DNA from: Westiellopsis prolifica IICB1
Lineage (GTDB): Bacteria > Cyanobacteriota > Cyanobacteriia > Cyanobacteriales > Nostocaceae
Direction: 5' to 3'
Length of the DNA: 32,652 nt
Assembly (NCBI RefSeq): GCF_004323185.1
Contig: NZ_NAPS01000001.1
Coordinates: 3,327,684 to 3,360,335 of the forward strand
Position 1 is the first letter of the stretch, and the number at the start of each line of letters is the position of its first letter. Below, piece after piece: positions 1 to 7,225 of this stretch. The translations under genes and the position numbers were made by a program. The notes below the pieces were generated by a model, which saw only the letters and a program-made list of their open reading frames with translations, did not search any database and was not told the DNA's origin.

Positions 1-69
1 TCTGTTCATTGGTCATTGGTCATTGGTCATTGGTCATTGGTTATTGGTCATTGGTCATTGGTCATTGGC
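1..69. repeat. STRR2-type heptamer tandem repeat
   Basis: About nine to ten tandem copies of the heptamer TTGGTCA (one unit altered to TTGGTTA) occupy the left edge. This is the STRR2 family described in heterocystous cyanobacteria. It lies just downstream of the CobT-family gene, and the same heptamer recurs at that gene's start codon. Confidence 0.9.
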
Positions 70-96
70 TATTTATTTTGGAATAAATGACAATGA

Positions 97-1386
97 TTAA
101 TCACTATTGATTGAGAGCATTCGCTCAATTTGAGTTTCAATTACTGCTAAAAGCTGATTTTGTTGCCAGTTTTGGTATAAATGAGCCGCAATAGCTGCAC
201 CACCAGCCCCCATACCTTCTTTAACAAAACCCTGCTCATAGGCTTGGAGTTGGGGATAGCGAGAATTAGTAAAATTTAATTGAGTCGCGAGTAAAGACAC
301 AGGACAACCACTGAGGTTAATCAGTTGAGCTAATTCAACAGTGCTTCCTGTGGGGTCTTCTGCTACCCAGCGAGTTGTACCAACTACTACTTGTTGCGAT
401 CGCCATGGTAAAGCGTAAGTTGTGGTGATCGCTCTCATCAGCGCGTAGACCGCCAGCATTTGTGTTCCACCCGCTAGTAAAACGCCACAACTCCGACTTA
501 GGGCGATCGCCATTCCTGCTAAACTTATCTGCATCGGATCGCCGACTGCGGCGACTAATTCCAGGGGATCGATTTGGGACACGGGGGACACGGGGGACAT
601 GGGGGACATGGGGGCCATTTTTCTCTGTTGTCTTCCCTCACTCCCAGACGCGATGAATGGCGTCTCTACATTACTCCCCACATTCCCAGACGCGATGAAT
701 GGCGTCTCTACATTACTCCCCACATTCTCCTCATTTCCTCTTGTTTGCTTCATCTTTTTAAGTCCCGCCTGCACCACTGTCAATTTTTGCGTGTGGTTAC
801 AAGTAGGGTGACTACTGTTGACTTTTCCGGCTGCGTCTATACCTAAACCGAGTAAAATAGCCAAAGCTGTTGTGGTTCCACCCACTACACATTCACCCAA
901 AACGATGTAGCCTTCTTTGACTTTGGCAGCGAGGCGATCGCCCCAAAGGAGTCCCACTTCTAATAAATGTTGTACTGTTGCCAATTCCAAAGCATTACCA
1001 GTACTTAAACATCTAGCAGTGCTACCCCCTAAATCAATAGCTGGGACATTAGGAGGGTAGGGTAAACCAGAATTAAATAAATAAACTGGAATATGCAACG
1101 CCTCTACCACAGCCCGCGAAATGAACACAGGTGAAGCTCCAGCAGTTAAAGGTGGTAAAGGATACTGAGATCTGTGTTCTGCGCCATAGTAAAGAAATTC
1201 AGCATCCGCAATGGCTGTATATTTACGATCCTCACTTGTCAGACCAGCTGCGGAAATACCCGGAATTAAACCAGTTTCGGTAAACCCTAATACACAACCA
1301 AACAAGGGCAAACAACTACGGTATCGCTCAATCCATTCCTTACCCTCTTCTATTTCGGTATAAATACGAATCAGGTCATTGGTCAT
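97..1386 (-). CDS. cobT: CobT-family nicotinate-nucleotide phosphoribosyltransferase-like protein with repeat-encoded insert
   Basis: This resembles the cyanobacterial/archaeal CobT-like family (TIGR00303 type), related to the enzyme that makes alpha-ribazole phosphate for the lower ligand of cobamides. Recognisable family segments are the N-terminal IRIYTEIEEGKEWIERYR, the glycine-rich GECVVGGTTTALAILLGLG at about 167-185, SSHPTCNH at about 192-199, and the C-terminal half with VAAVGDPMQ, GVLLAGGTQM and EGMGAGGAA. It has 429 residues against roughly 370-390 expected. The excess lies between LKKMKQT and DPLELVAAVGDPMQ (about residues 213-272). There two tandem copies of NVGSNVETPFIASG are followed by an APMSPMSPVSPVSQ run. 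Both come from repeat DNA that also occurs between genes in this window. The ATG lies inside an STRR2 unit, so residues MTND are repeat-encoded; no better in-frame Met is seen near the family N-terminus. The gene stands alone, with no cobalamin genes beside it. The exact substrate of this subfamily is not provable from sequence. Confidence 0.85.
   Translation of the reverse strand: MTNDLIRIYTEIEEGKEWIERYRSCLPLFGCVLGFTETGLIPGISAAGLTSEDRKYTAIADAEFLYYGAEHRSQYPLPPLTAGASPVFISRAVVEALHIPVYLFNSGLPYPPNVPAIDLGGSTARCLSTGNALELATVQHLLEVGLLWGDRLAAKVKEGYIVLGECVVGGTTTALAILLGLGIDAAGKVNSSHPTCNHTQKLTVVQAGLKKMKQTRGNEENVGSNVETPFIASGNVGSNVETPFIASGSEGRQQRKMAPMSPMSPVSPVSQIDPLELVAAVGDPMQISLAGMAIALSRSCGVLLAGGTQMLAVYALMRAITTTYALPWRSQQVVVGTTRWVAEDPTGSTVELAQLINLSGCPVSLLATQLNFTNSRYPQLQAYEQGFVKEGMGAGGAAIAAHLYQNWQQNQLLAVIETQIERMLSINSD
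555..735. repeat. Repeat cluster inside the cobT reading frame
   Basis: Two tandem copies of the palindromic repeat with core AGACGCGATGAATGGCGTCT (646-665 and 688-707) and a 9-bp tandem repeat of ACACGGGGG type (about 570-615) sit inside the coding region. They keep the frame and encode NVGSNVETPFIASG twice and the SPM/SPV triplets. The same palindrome occurs between genes at 4745, 19412 and 30236 and inside the kinase gene at 29428. Confidence 0.9.
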
Positions 1387-1970
1387 TGGTCATTGGGGAT
1401 TGGGGATTGGGGAAGGTAGGGGTCCCCTTTGGGGATAAGGGGCAGGTGGGGTCCCCTCTGGGGAACTCGGGGCCCCCACTCCCCCCAAGGGAGTGGGGAT
1501 TAGGGGCGAAGGGGTAACGGGGATTGGGGATTGGGGTTAGCGGTATAGTAGTGAACCACTAACCACTAACAAATAATTTATTACACGTAAAAGCGCTTGA
1601 GAAGTTTGCGAACTCAAGCGCTTTCTATATATTTTTATACCAAATCACTTGTTTGATGCAACATTTGATATTCGCAATCACCTAAGTCAAACGGGTATTA
1701 CGAAAATAACTTGTGGCAAACATGCGGTGAAGTGGTATCACTCCTTGCACAAAATAAGAATATCTCTTCTGGTATAAAACGCGGACTAGGGCAAGTGACA
1801 GTTTCTAAACTGACACTAGTGTAACTAGGCAGTAAACGATTGCTATTCAAGCAAAATATGTGGTGACACCCTGCTTGACCCTTAGCACAACATGGTATAA
1901 CAACATGCTCGTAGGCATGATTAATTGTTACAAAATACGTGATAATACGTGAGTAAGAGAAAAGACATAT
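1387..1970. other. Repeat-rich gap between cobT and the GHMP kinase gene
   Basis: This divergent intergenic region holds STRR2 and STRR1 units (1381-1410), several GGGGTCCCC-like palindromes to about 1540, and a perfect 12-bp hairpin at 1590-1624. From 1640 to 1970 no gene is supported: a minus-strand open frame at 1698-2042 overlaps the start of the kinase gene and resembles nothing. The promoters of both flanking genes must lie here, but no convincing -35/-10 pair was identified. Confidence 0.6.
1590..1624. terminator. Isolated perfect hairpin
   Basis: AAAGCGCTTGAG (1590-1601) is the exact complement of CTCAAGCGCTTT (1613-1624), with an 11-nt loop and an AT-rich downstream flank. It has intrinsic-terminator geometry but lies between two divergently transcribed genes, so it would not terminate a known transcript. 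It may instead be a protein-binding dyad or belong to an unseen RNA. Confidence 0.5.
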
Positions 1971-3026
1971 ATGAAAATTTTTGTACCAGGACGTCTGTGT
2001 ATATTTGGCGAACATACTGATTGGGCGGGAGGATACCGTCATCTCAACCCGGAACTAGCAATAGGCTACACGTTGCTGGTAGGTACAAATCAGGGACTGT
2101 ATGCACAAGTGAAACCTCATCCTCATCAATTAATTGTTAGCGCCTCTGTTGGTGATGGAACTCGTAAATTGACTCTACCGATGGAAGCACAGGTGTTGCT
2201 CACGGAAGCTAGAAAGGGTGGATTTTTTAGTTATGCTGCTGGTGTCGCTTATCAATTTTTGGTAGGGGTGTACACCCTTGGGGGAATAGAAATTGATAAT
2301 TACCTGACAGATTTACCGATTCAAAAAGGGCTGTCATCAAGTGCAGCTATTTGTGTGTTAGTAGCAAGGGCTTTTAATCTGGTATATGACTTAAAGATGT
2401 CTATCCAAGAAGAAATGGAGTTAGCTTATTTTGGAGAGATTACTACCCCTTCTCGTTGCGGACGCATGGATCAAGCTTGTGCTTATGGCAATCGTCCCAT
2501 TGCAATGATATTTGATGGCGATCGCACAGAGATTATCGAACTGAGTGTTCCCAAAGATGTATTTTTTGTGATAGTTGATCTTGGTGCTAGCAAAAATACT
2601 CAAGTAATCCTCAGCAAACTCAATCAGTGTTATCCCTTCGCCAGCAACCCCATACAAGCGAATGTCCAAAAATATCTGGGTTCTATCAGCTATCAAATTA
2701 CCCAAGACGCCATTGACGCTTTACAAAGAGGCGATGCAGAACGAATTGGTACTCTGATGAGACAAGCCCAGGTAGAATTTGACAAGTATCTGATCCCGGC
2801 TTGTCCTGAAGAGTTAACAGCACCTGTCTTACATCAATTATTGAATTATCCACCAATTCAACCTTATATTTTGGGGGGAAAAGGCGTTGGCTCTCAAGGT
2901 GATGGGACAGCACAATTTATAGTTAAAAACAAAGAAAATCAACAAAAAGTAATTGAAATTATTGAACGAGATTTTCCACACATGCAATGTTTAGAACTAA
3001 CAATTTATGCCGAAAACTCAAATTAA
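1971..3026 (+). CDS. GHMP-family sugar kinase, galactokinase-like
   Basis: A 351-residue cytoplasmic GHMP kinase, predicted to phosphorylate a sugar at C1 with ATP. The N-terminal motif GRLCIFGEHTDWAGGYR (about 7-23) matches the galactokinase signature GEHTD-Y/W-x-GG. The ATP-binding GLSSSAAI lies at about 120-127. CGRMDQ at about 163-168 carries the aspartate that acts as catalytic base in galactokinases. The third motif is the glycine-rich LGGKGVGSQGDGTAQF near residue 305. The 3' end overlaps the next gene by 20 bp, implying co-translation with a nucleotidyltransferase, so the product sugar-1-phosphate is probably converted directly to an NDP-sugar. Galactose is the best guess from the signature; arabinose or another aldose is possible. 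The start is the first ATG before the GRxCxxGEHTD motif. Confidence 0.82.
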   Translation: MKIFVPGRLCIFGEHTDWAGGYRHLNPELAIGYTLLVGTNQGLYAQVKPHPHQLIVSASVGDGTRKLTLPMEAQVLLTEARKGGFFSYAAGVAYQFLVGVYTLGGIEIDNYLTDLPIQKGLSSSAAICVLVARAFNLVYDLKMSIQEEMELAYFGEITTPSRCGRMDQACAYGNRPIAMIFDGDRTEIIELSVPKDVFFVIVDLGASKNTQVILSKLNQCYPFASNPIQANVQKYLGSISYQITQDAIDALQRGDAERIGTLMRQAQVEFDKYLIPACPEELTAPVLHQLLNYPPIQPYILGGKGVGSQGDGTAQFIVKNKENQQKVIEIIERDFPHMQCLELTIYAENSN

Positions 3027-3894
3027 GAAAGCTGTAATCCCTGCTGCTGGTTTTGGTACTCGCTTATTTCCTGCTACCAAAGTTGTAAAAAAAGAACTTT
3101 TCCCAATTATTGATCAAGATGGCAGGGTCAAACCTGTAATTCAACTCATAGTTGAAGAAGCTATTAGTGCTGGAATTGAAGAAATTGGTATTGTCATTCA
3201 ACCAGAAGATAAAAGAGTTTTTGTCGATTTATTTAAATATCCACCCAAAGCAGAACTTTTTGAAAAACTATCACCAGAAAATCAAAAACATAGTAAACAT
3301 ATCGTAGATTTAGGTGACAGAATCAAATTTTTATCACAAAAAGAACAAGCAGGCTATGGACATGCTGTATATTGTGCCAAAGAATGGGTAAATGATCAGC
3401 CATTTTTACTCATGCTAGGCGATCATATTTATGCATCCGACATTAAAAAATCTTGTGCGCGTCAAGTCTTAGAAGTTTTCGCCCAAGCAAATCAAAGCGT
3501 TGTTGGTTTAACCACAATTTCAGCAGACATGATTCATAAAGCCGGATGTGTCACTGGAGTTTGGCAAAAACCAGATTCTATTCTTTCCTTAACACAAGTC
3601 TACGAGAAACCAACTGTTGAATATGCACGTCAGCATTTGCGTGTCGAAGGGATATCAGAAAACGAGTTTTTATCTATTTTTGGGTTGTATGCACTAACGC
3701 CGATAATTTTTAATTTTCTAGAAGAAAATATTAACAATCAATTTCGAGAACGGGGAGAATTTCAATTAACAACCTGTCTAGAACAAGTACGTCAACAAGA
3801 GGGAATGACAGGATATATTGTGCAAGGAAAAAGTTTTGATATTGGAATCCCAGATGTTTATTTGCAAACCTTGATTGATTTTAGGAATAGATAA
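3007..3894 (+). CDS. GalU-like UTP:sugar-1-phosphate uridylyltransferase
   Basis: A 295-residue nucleotidyltransferase of the GalU type that should form UDP-sugar and pyrophosphate from UTP and a sugar-1-phosphate. The diagnostic N-terminus is KKAVIPAAGFGTRLFPATK (residues 7-25), the NTP-binding loop. It is followed by KELFPIID and VEEAISAGIEEIGIVI. GYGHAVYCA (about 118-126) and LLMLGDHIY (about 135-143, with the metal-binding GD) match the family core, and a KSFDIGIPDVYLQ-type C-terminal sugar-site motif is present. Its ATG lies within the last codons of the GHMP kinase gene, so the two are almost certainly one transcript. The pair resembles a two-step salvage route (kinase plus UDP-sugar pyrophosphorylase) that bypasses the Leloir uridylyl transfer. 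Substrate choice cannot be read from the sequence. Confidence 0.85.
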   Translation: MPKTQIKKAVIPAAGFGTRLFPATKVVKKELFPIIDQDGRVKPVIQLIVEEAISAGIEEIGIVIQPEDKRVFVDLFKYPPKAELFEKLSPENQKHSKHIVDLGDRIKFLSQKEQAGYGHAVYCAKEWVNDQPFLLMLGDHIYASDIKKSCARQVLEVFAQANQSVVGLTTISADMIHKAGCVTGVWQKPDSILSLTQVYEKPTVEYARQHLRVEGISENEFLSIFGLYALTPIIFNFLEENINNQFRERGEFQLTTCLEQVRQQEGMTGYIVQGKSFDIGIPDVYLQTLIDFRNR

Positions 3895-3915
3895 TTATAT
3901 TAATGGTAATTACCA

Positions 3916-4638
3916 ATGGCAATGAAATTAGAAAAAGTAGTTCCTTATGGGCGATCGCTTGATGAATATGTGCAAATGTTTAATCTTACTCAATCAGATT
4001 TTAACAAGCGCATCTTGGGTGTAGGCGATGGTCCAGCGAGCTTTAATGCAGAAGCTACAAAAATTGGTGTGAATGTCACTTCTATTGATCCAATATATCA
4101 ATTTAGTGGTGATGAAATCCGCAAAAGATTTAATGAAGTCGTTGATCATATAATTGACCAAATTCAAGCAAGTCCTGAGGACTGGATTTGGTCATATCAC
4201 AAATCTCCTGAAGATTTAAAATCTAATAGAATAGCAGCTATAAACAAATTTATCAGTGACTACGACCGGGGAAAACTAGAGCAAAGATATTTAATTGGTG
4301 AACTACCGCAATTGAACTTTAAAGATAAAGAATTCGATATTGCTTTATGTTCACACTTTCTATTTTTGTATTCCGATCATCATGATTACCAATTTCACTT
4401 TGACTCGATTCAGGAGATGCTGAGAGTTAGTCAACAAGTACGGATTTTCCCTTTGCTGACTCTGATGTTGCAACGTTCTCCCTATCTCGATCGCATCATC
4501 CAAGAATTCCGGAAACTAGGATATACAGTTTCTATCGTCAAAGTAGGATATGAATTGCAAAAAGGTGGAAACGAAATGCTGTTGATCGGGGAAAGGGGAT
4601 CAGGGATCAGGGATCAGGGATCGGGGATCGGGGACTAA
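3916..4638 (+). CDS. SAM-dependent methyltransferase-like protein with repeat-derived C-terminus
   Basis: A 240-residue protein with a Rossmann methyltransferase pattern. Motif I is ILGVGDGPASFNAEA (about 33-47), the acidic ribose-binding residue follows in VTSIDP (about 56-60), and a motif-IV-like FDIALCSHFLFLYSDHHD lies near 142-158. The methyl acceptor is unknown. It starts 21 bp after the uridylyltransferase gene, so it probably belongs to the same operon. The last residues, RGSGIRDQGSGIGD, are encoded by tandem heptamers (GGGATCA and GGGATCG units) of the intergenic STRR1-like type, and the stop codon falls at the edge of that repeat. The native end is therefore likely near GGNEMLLIGE, and the tail was acquired when the repeat expanded or inserted there. 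Confidence 0.75.
   Translation: MAMKLEKVVPYGRSLDEYVQMFNLTQSDFNKRILGVGDGPASFNAEATKIGVNVTSIDPIYQFSGDEIRKRFNEVVDHIIDQIQASPEDWIWSYHKSPEDLKSNRIAAINKFISDYDRGKLEQRYLIGELPQLNFKDKEFDIALCSHFLFLYSDHHDYQFHFDSIQEMLRVSQQVRIFPLLTLMLQRSPYLDRIIQEFRKLGYTVSIVKVGYELQKGGNEMLLIGERGSGIRDQGSGIGD
4590..4637. repeat. STRR1-like heptamers overlapping the methyltransferase 3' end
   Basis: Tandem GGGATCA and GGGATCG heptamers occupy the last codons of the methyltransferase gene and run up to its stop codon. They are of the same type as the intergenic arrays at 19088-19128 and 32568-32630. Confidence 0.85.
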
Positions 4639-4818
4639 AGAAGGGGGACACGGGAGACATGGGGGACAACTTCTCAGTTATCAGTTAACAGTTATCAGTT
4701 AGCTGTTAACTGATTCATGTCCAATCCCCACTCCCCACACTCCCAGACGCGATGAATCGCGTCTCTACATTACTCCCCACACTCCCCTTTCCCCGATCCC
4801 CTTTCCCCGATCCCCAAC
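4639..4818. repeat. Compound intergenic repeat cluster
   Basis: After the methyltransferase stop come GGGGGACAC/GGGGGACAT units (4644-4670), STRR3-like CAGTTATCAGTTAACAGTTA units (4674-4712), one full copy of the palindromic repeat with core at 4745-4764 flanked by ACTCCCCACACTCCC arms, and two CCCCGATCCCCTTT units. The palindrome copy with its flanks is the same sequence as the one embedded in the kinase gene near 29428. Confidence 0.88.
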
Positions 4819-4908
4819 ATATGAAGCTCTTTTTGTCAAAAGTTCATAACAATAAGTAGAGCTTTATAGTGGCATAGCATTAACTTATAGCTTTAATGTC
4901 AGGAAAAT

Positions 4909-4959
4909 TTGACTTATTGAAGCTTTTTTAGGGATTATGTCATAGAATACTGACATAAT
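4909..4959 (+). promoter_or_regulatory. Possible promoter with overlapping 9-bp dyad
   Basis: A TTGACT hexamer (4909-4914) is followed after 18 bp by GATTAT (4933-4938). That -10-like box is overlapped by a perfect dyad, ATTATGTCA (4934-4942) and TGACATAAT (4951-4959), with an 8-bp spacer. The arrangement fits a repressor operator covering a promoter for the DUF4912 gene, giving a leader of roughly 340 nt. The dyad is certain; the promoter and its regulation are inferred. Confidence 0.4.
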
Positions 4960-4985
4960 GATCCCCAAATAACCAATAAATTCGT

Positions 4986-5050
4986 AAAAATACTAAAAAC
5001 AAGGATGGCAACCTCTTGATCCCAGGGGGAGGTTAACAGTTAGTATTTTT
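4986..5050 (+). promoter_or_regulatory. Nested hairpin in the DUF4912 leader
   Basis: AAAAATACTAA (4986-4996) pairs perfectly with TTAGTATTTTT (5040-5050). It encloses a second stem, AACCTC (5010-5015) with GAGGTT (5029-5034). A T-run closes the structure, as in an intrinsic terminator or attenuator. It lies 235 bp upstream of the DUF4912 start codon. It matches no riboswitch class I can name. Confidence 0.5.
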
Positions 5051-5287
5051 TAACATAAAGACTCCTTAACTCCCAAAACAAAAAATGCTGATTTTGGCAT
5101 CACAGGAAATTGAAAGGGAGTGACCCGCAATATAAAAAAAACGATAAAAACCTAACTGAAATTTAAGCAAAGTTTAGGTAGAGCAGGAGTCAAGAAGCAA
5201 AAGTTAATCTGGGGTGGATGGGATTGAATCAACCACTTATAGACAAGGGTACATTATTAACCTTTCAAATGACTGGAGGCCAAATTC

Positions 5288-6529
5288 ATGGCAAAAGAAA
5301 GACCACCATTAGAAGAGATGACATTGCGCCAGCTACGTAAAGTAGCAAGCTCTTATAGTGTCTCTCGTTATAGCCGAATGCGTAAATCGCAGCTGTTAGC
5401 AGCGATACAAGAAATTGAGCGTAGCACAGCATCTCCCAGCCAATCTTTTTCATTGGAGGCACAGGAAACCGTGGAAGCAGCAAAATTTGAATTAGGTCAA
5501 GAAGATCGTACTGGTGGAACTTTGGCTGATGTAGACGAAGGAATTGGTGAGTTACCAAATGGTTATGGTGAAAGCCGTATTGTCCTGATGCCTCGTGATC
5601 CCCAGTGGGCTTATACTTATTGGGATGTTCCTAACGACCACAAAGAAGAATTGCGACGCCAAGGAGGACAACAACTGGCGTTGCGGATTTTTGATGTTAC
5701 CGACATCAACTTGGAGTACCAAAGTCCTCACAGCATTCAGGAATATCCTTGCGATGAACTAGCAAGGGAATGGTATTTGCCAATTCCTGTGAGCGATCGC
5801 GATTATGTAATTGATATCGGCTATCGTTGTGCTGATGGTCGCTGGTTAGTATTGGCTCGTTCTGCTCCTGTTCACGTTCCTCCTGTATATCCATCTGATT
5901 GGATTGAAGACGTCTTCATTACCGTCAATTTTGAAGAAGATTTGCGTGGTAAGACCTTCTACGAGTTGGTTCCCCCTGCGAAGAAGGCTGCTGCTGCTGG
6001 TGCTACAGGTAACGCCATTTACGACCAAATCTTTGGTTTGGCAGAATCTGCGGAAGCACAGCGAGTTGCTGGTTCTCTGTTTGGCTCAATGCAGCACGTT
6101 CCTGGCTCGGTTACTCCAGAACAAGCCATCAGTTCCTATGTCTTCCCCTCTGGTGTAGGTATGTGGGCAGTTCCAACTGTATCTGGCTTAACTATGTCTG
6201 GTGTAGGTATGTCTGGTGTTGGCTTCTCTGCTTCCGCCGTACCTGTGCGTCCGCGCCAGTTCTGGTTGATTGCAGATGCTGAGTTGATTGTCTACGGTGC
6301 AACCGAACCTGATGCAACAGTCACCATTGGCGGTCGTCCTATTAAGCTAAATCCAGATGGAACATTCCGCTTCCAGATGTCCTTCCAAGATGGTTTGATT
6401 GACTACCCAATCATGGCTGTTGCTGCTGATGGTGAGCAAACTCGCTCAATTCACATGAAGTTTAATCGTGAAACTCCATCACGCAATACCAACACTAAGG
6501 AAGAAGCGGTTTTAGAATGGCTCGGTTAA
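5288..6529 (+). CDS. DUF4912-domain protein with Rho_N/SAP-like N-terminus
   Basis: A 413-residue, probably cytoplasmic protein. Residues about 8-45 (LEEMTLRQLRKVASSYSVSR through KSQLLAAIQEIE) form a Rho_N/SAP-like helix-extended-loop-helix motif, usually linked to nucleic-acid binding. From about 92 the segment ESRIVLMPRDPQWAYTYWDVP is characteristic of DUF4912, whose function is not established. A low-complexity Gly/Val/Met/Ser linker (about 290-318, GVGM and SGVG motifs) precedes a C-terminal beta-rich part with AELIVYGATEPDATVTIGGRPI, reminiscent of Ig-like adhesion or carbohydrate-binding folds. GGAGG lies 9 bp before the ATG, which supports the start. The gene has its own long structured leader and a strong terminator, so it looks monocistronic. 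No biochemical role is claimed. Confidence 0.8.
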   Translation: MAKERPPLEEMTLRQLRKVASSYSVSRYSRMRKSQLLAAIQEIERSTASPSQSFSLEAQETVEAAKFELGQEDRTGGTLADVDEGIGELPNGYGESRIVLMPRDPQWAYTYWDVPNDHKEELRRQGGQQLALRIFDVTDINLEYQSPHSIQEYPCDELAREWYLPIPVSDRDYVIDIGYRCADGRWLVLARSAPVHVPPVYPSDWIEDVFITVNFEEDLRGKTFYELVPPAKKAAAAGATGNAIYDQIFGLAESAEAQRVAGSLFGSMQHVPGSVTPEQAISSYVFPSGVGMWAVPTVSGLTMSGVGMSGVGFSASAVPVRPRQFWLIADAELIVYGATEPDATVTIGGRPIKLNPDGTFRFQMSFQDGLIDYPIMAVAADGEQTRSIHMKFNRETPSRNTNTKEEAVLEWLG

Positions 6530-6565
6530 GTTAGTATTAGCCACAATCAGAATCTCTAATTTAAC

Positions 6566-6597
6566 CCCTGTCACAGCATAGCTGTGATAGGGTTTTT
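6566..6597 (+). terminator. Intrinsic terminator of the DUF4912 gene
   Basis: CCCTGTCACAGC (6566-6577) pairs with GCTGTGATAGGG (6581-6592) through 12 pairs including one G-U, with an ATA loop, followed at once by TTTTT. It lies 37 bp after the DUF4912 stop codon. Confidence 0.9.
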
Positions 6598-6673
6598 AGT
6601 TTGGGATTATGGGGGCGATCGCGTATTATTCCACAAAGTAGTAGGCTATTATTTACACTTTATTGCAACTTCT

Positions 6674-7216
6674 GTGAAAACAGATACCATCTTCTATAGC
6701 CTATTTCAGGCATTTCCCAGTATATTCTTTGAATTAATTAATCAGTCGCCAGCAGAAGCAACAGCTTATGAGTTTACTAGCCGTGAAGTCAAACAACTCG
6801 CTTTTCGTTTAGATGGTTTGTTCTTACCAACAACAAACAACCCAGATAAACCAAGACGCTTGATTCAGCAAACAAAGCAACAGGTAACTGATGAAGCTGC
6901 TAAACGCGACTTAATCAATCTAATTGAGACTATCATCGTCTATAAATTACCGCAAAAGAGCCGCGAGGAGATTGAAGCCATGTTAGGTTTAAGTGAATTG
7001 AAAAATACCAAAGTTTATCAAGAAGCGTTTACAGAAGGTAAGCAAAAAGGCTTAGAAGAAGGTAAGCAACAAGGCTTAGAAGAAGGTAAGCAAAAAACCC
7101 AGTTAGAAGCTATACCAAAAATGATACAGCTTGGGTTGAGTTTAGAAGCGATCGCTCAAGTGTTAGACTTGCCTGTAGAAGTAGTCGAGCAAGTAGCACA
7201 GCAATTGCAGAAATAA
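6674..7216 (+). CDS. DUF2887/Rpn-family (PDDEXK) remnant lacking its nuclease core
   Basis: The N-terminus VKTDTIFYSLFQAFPSIFFE and the following TSREVKQLAFRLDG match the cyanobacterial DUF2887 proteins, members of the Rpn/PD-(D/E)XK nuclease-like superfamily. Homologues start MKTDTIFY, so the GTG at 6674 is the likely start; the frame stays open upstream to 6584 but that stretch overlaps the previous terminator. Family members continue after LFLP...NPDKP with a YFVEVQFQ-type segment and about 90-110 further residues holding the catalytic core. Here NNPDKP joins directly to RRLIQQTKQQ, which normally lies beyond the core. The C-terminus retains the charged EGKQKGLEEG repeats (coiled-coil-like) and the LEAIAQVLDLPVEVV helix. 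With 180 residues and no acidic/lysine catalytic cluster it is probably nuclease-dead, a relic or a dominant-interaction fragment. Confidence 0.7.
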   Translation: MKTDTIFYSLFQAFPSIFFELINQSPAEATAYEFTSREVKQLAFRLDGLFLPTTNNPDKPRRLIQQTKQQVTDEAAKRDLINLIETIIVYKLPQKSREEIEAMLGLSELKNTKVYQEAFTEGKQKGLEEGKQQGLEEGKQKTQLEAIPKMIQLGLSLEAIAQVLDLPVEVVEQVAQQLQK

Positions 7217-7225
7217 GCTTGGTTT

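Noticed and set aside
1698-2042. Minus-strand 114-codon frame before the GHMP kinase
   Set aside because: It overlaps the well-supported kinase start by 72 bp and shows no family features.
6584-6673. ATG-started N-terminal extension of the DUF2887 remnant
   Set aside because: It overlaps the DUF4912 terminator, and family members begin at the position of the GTG at 6674.
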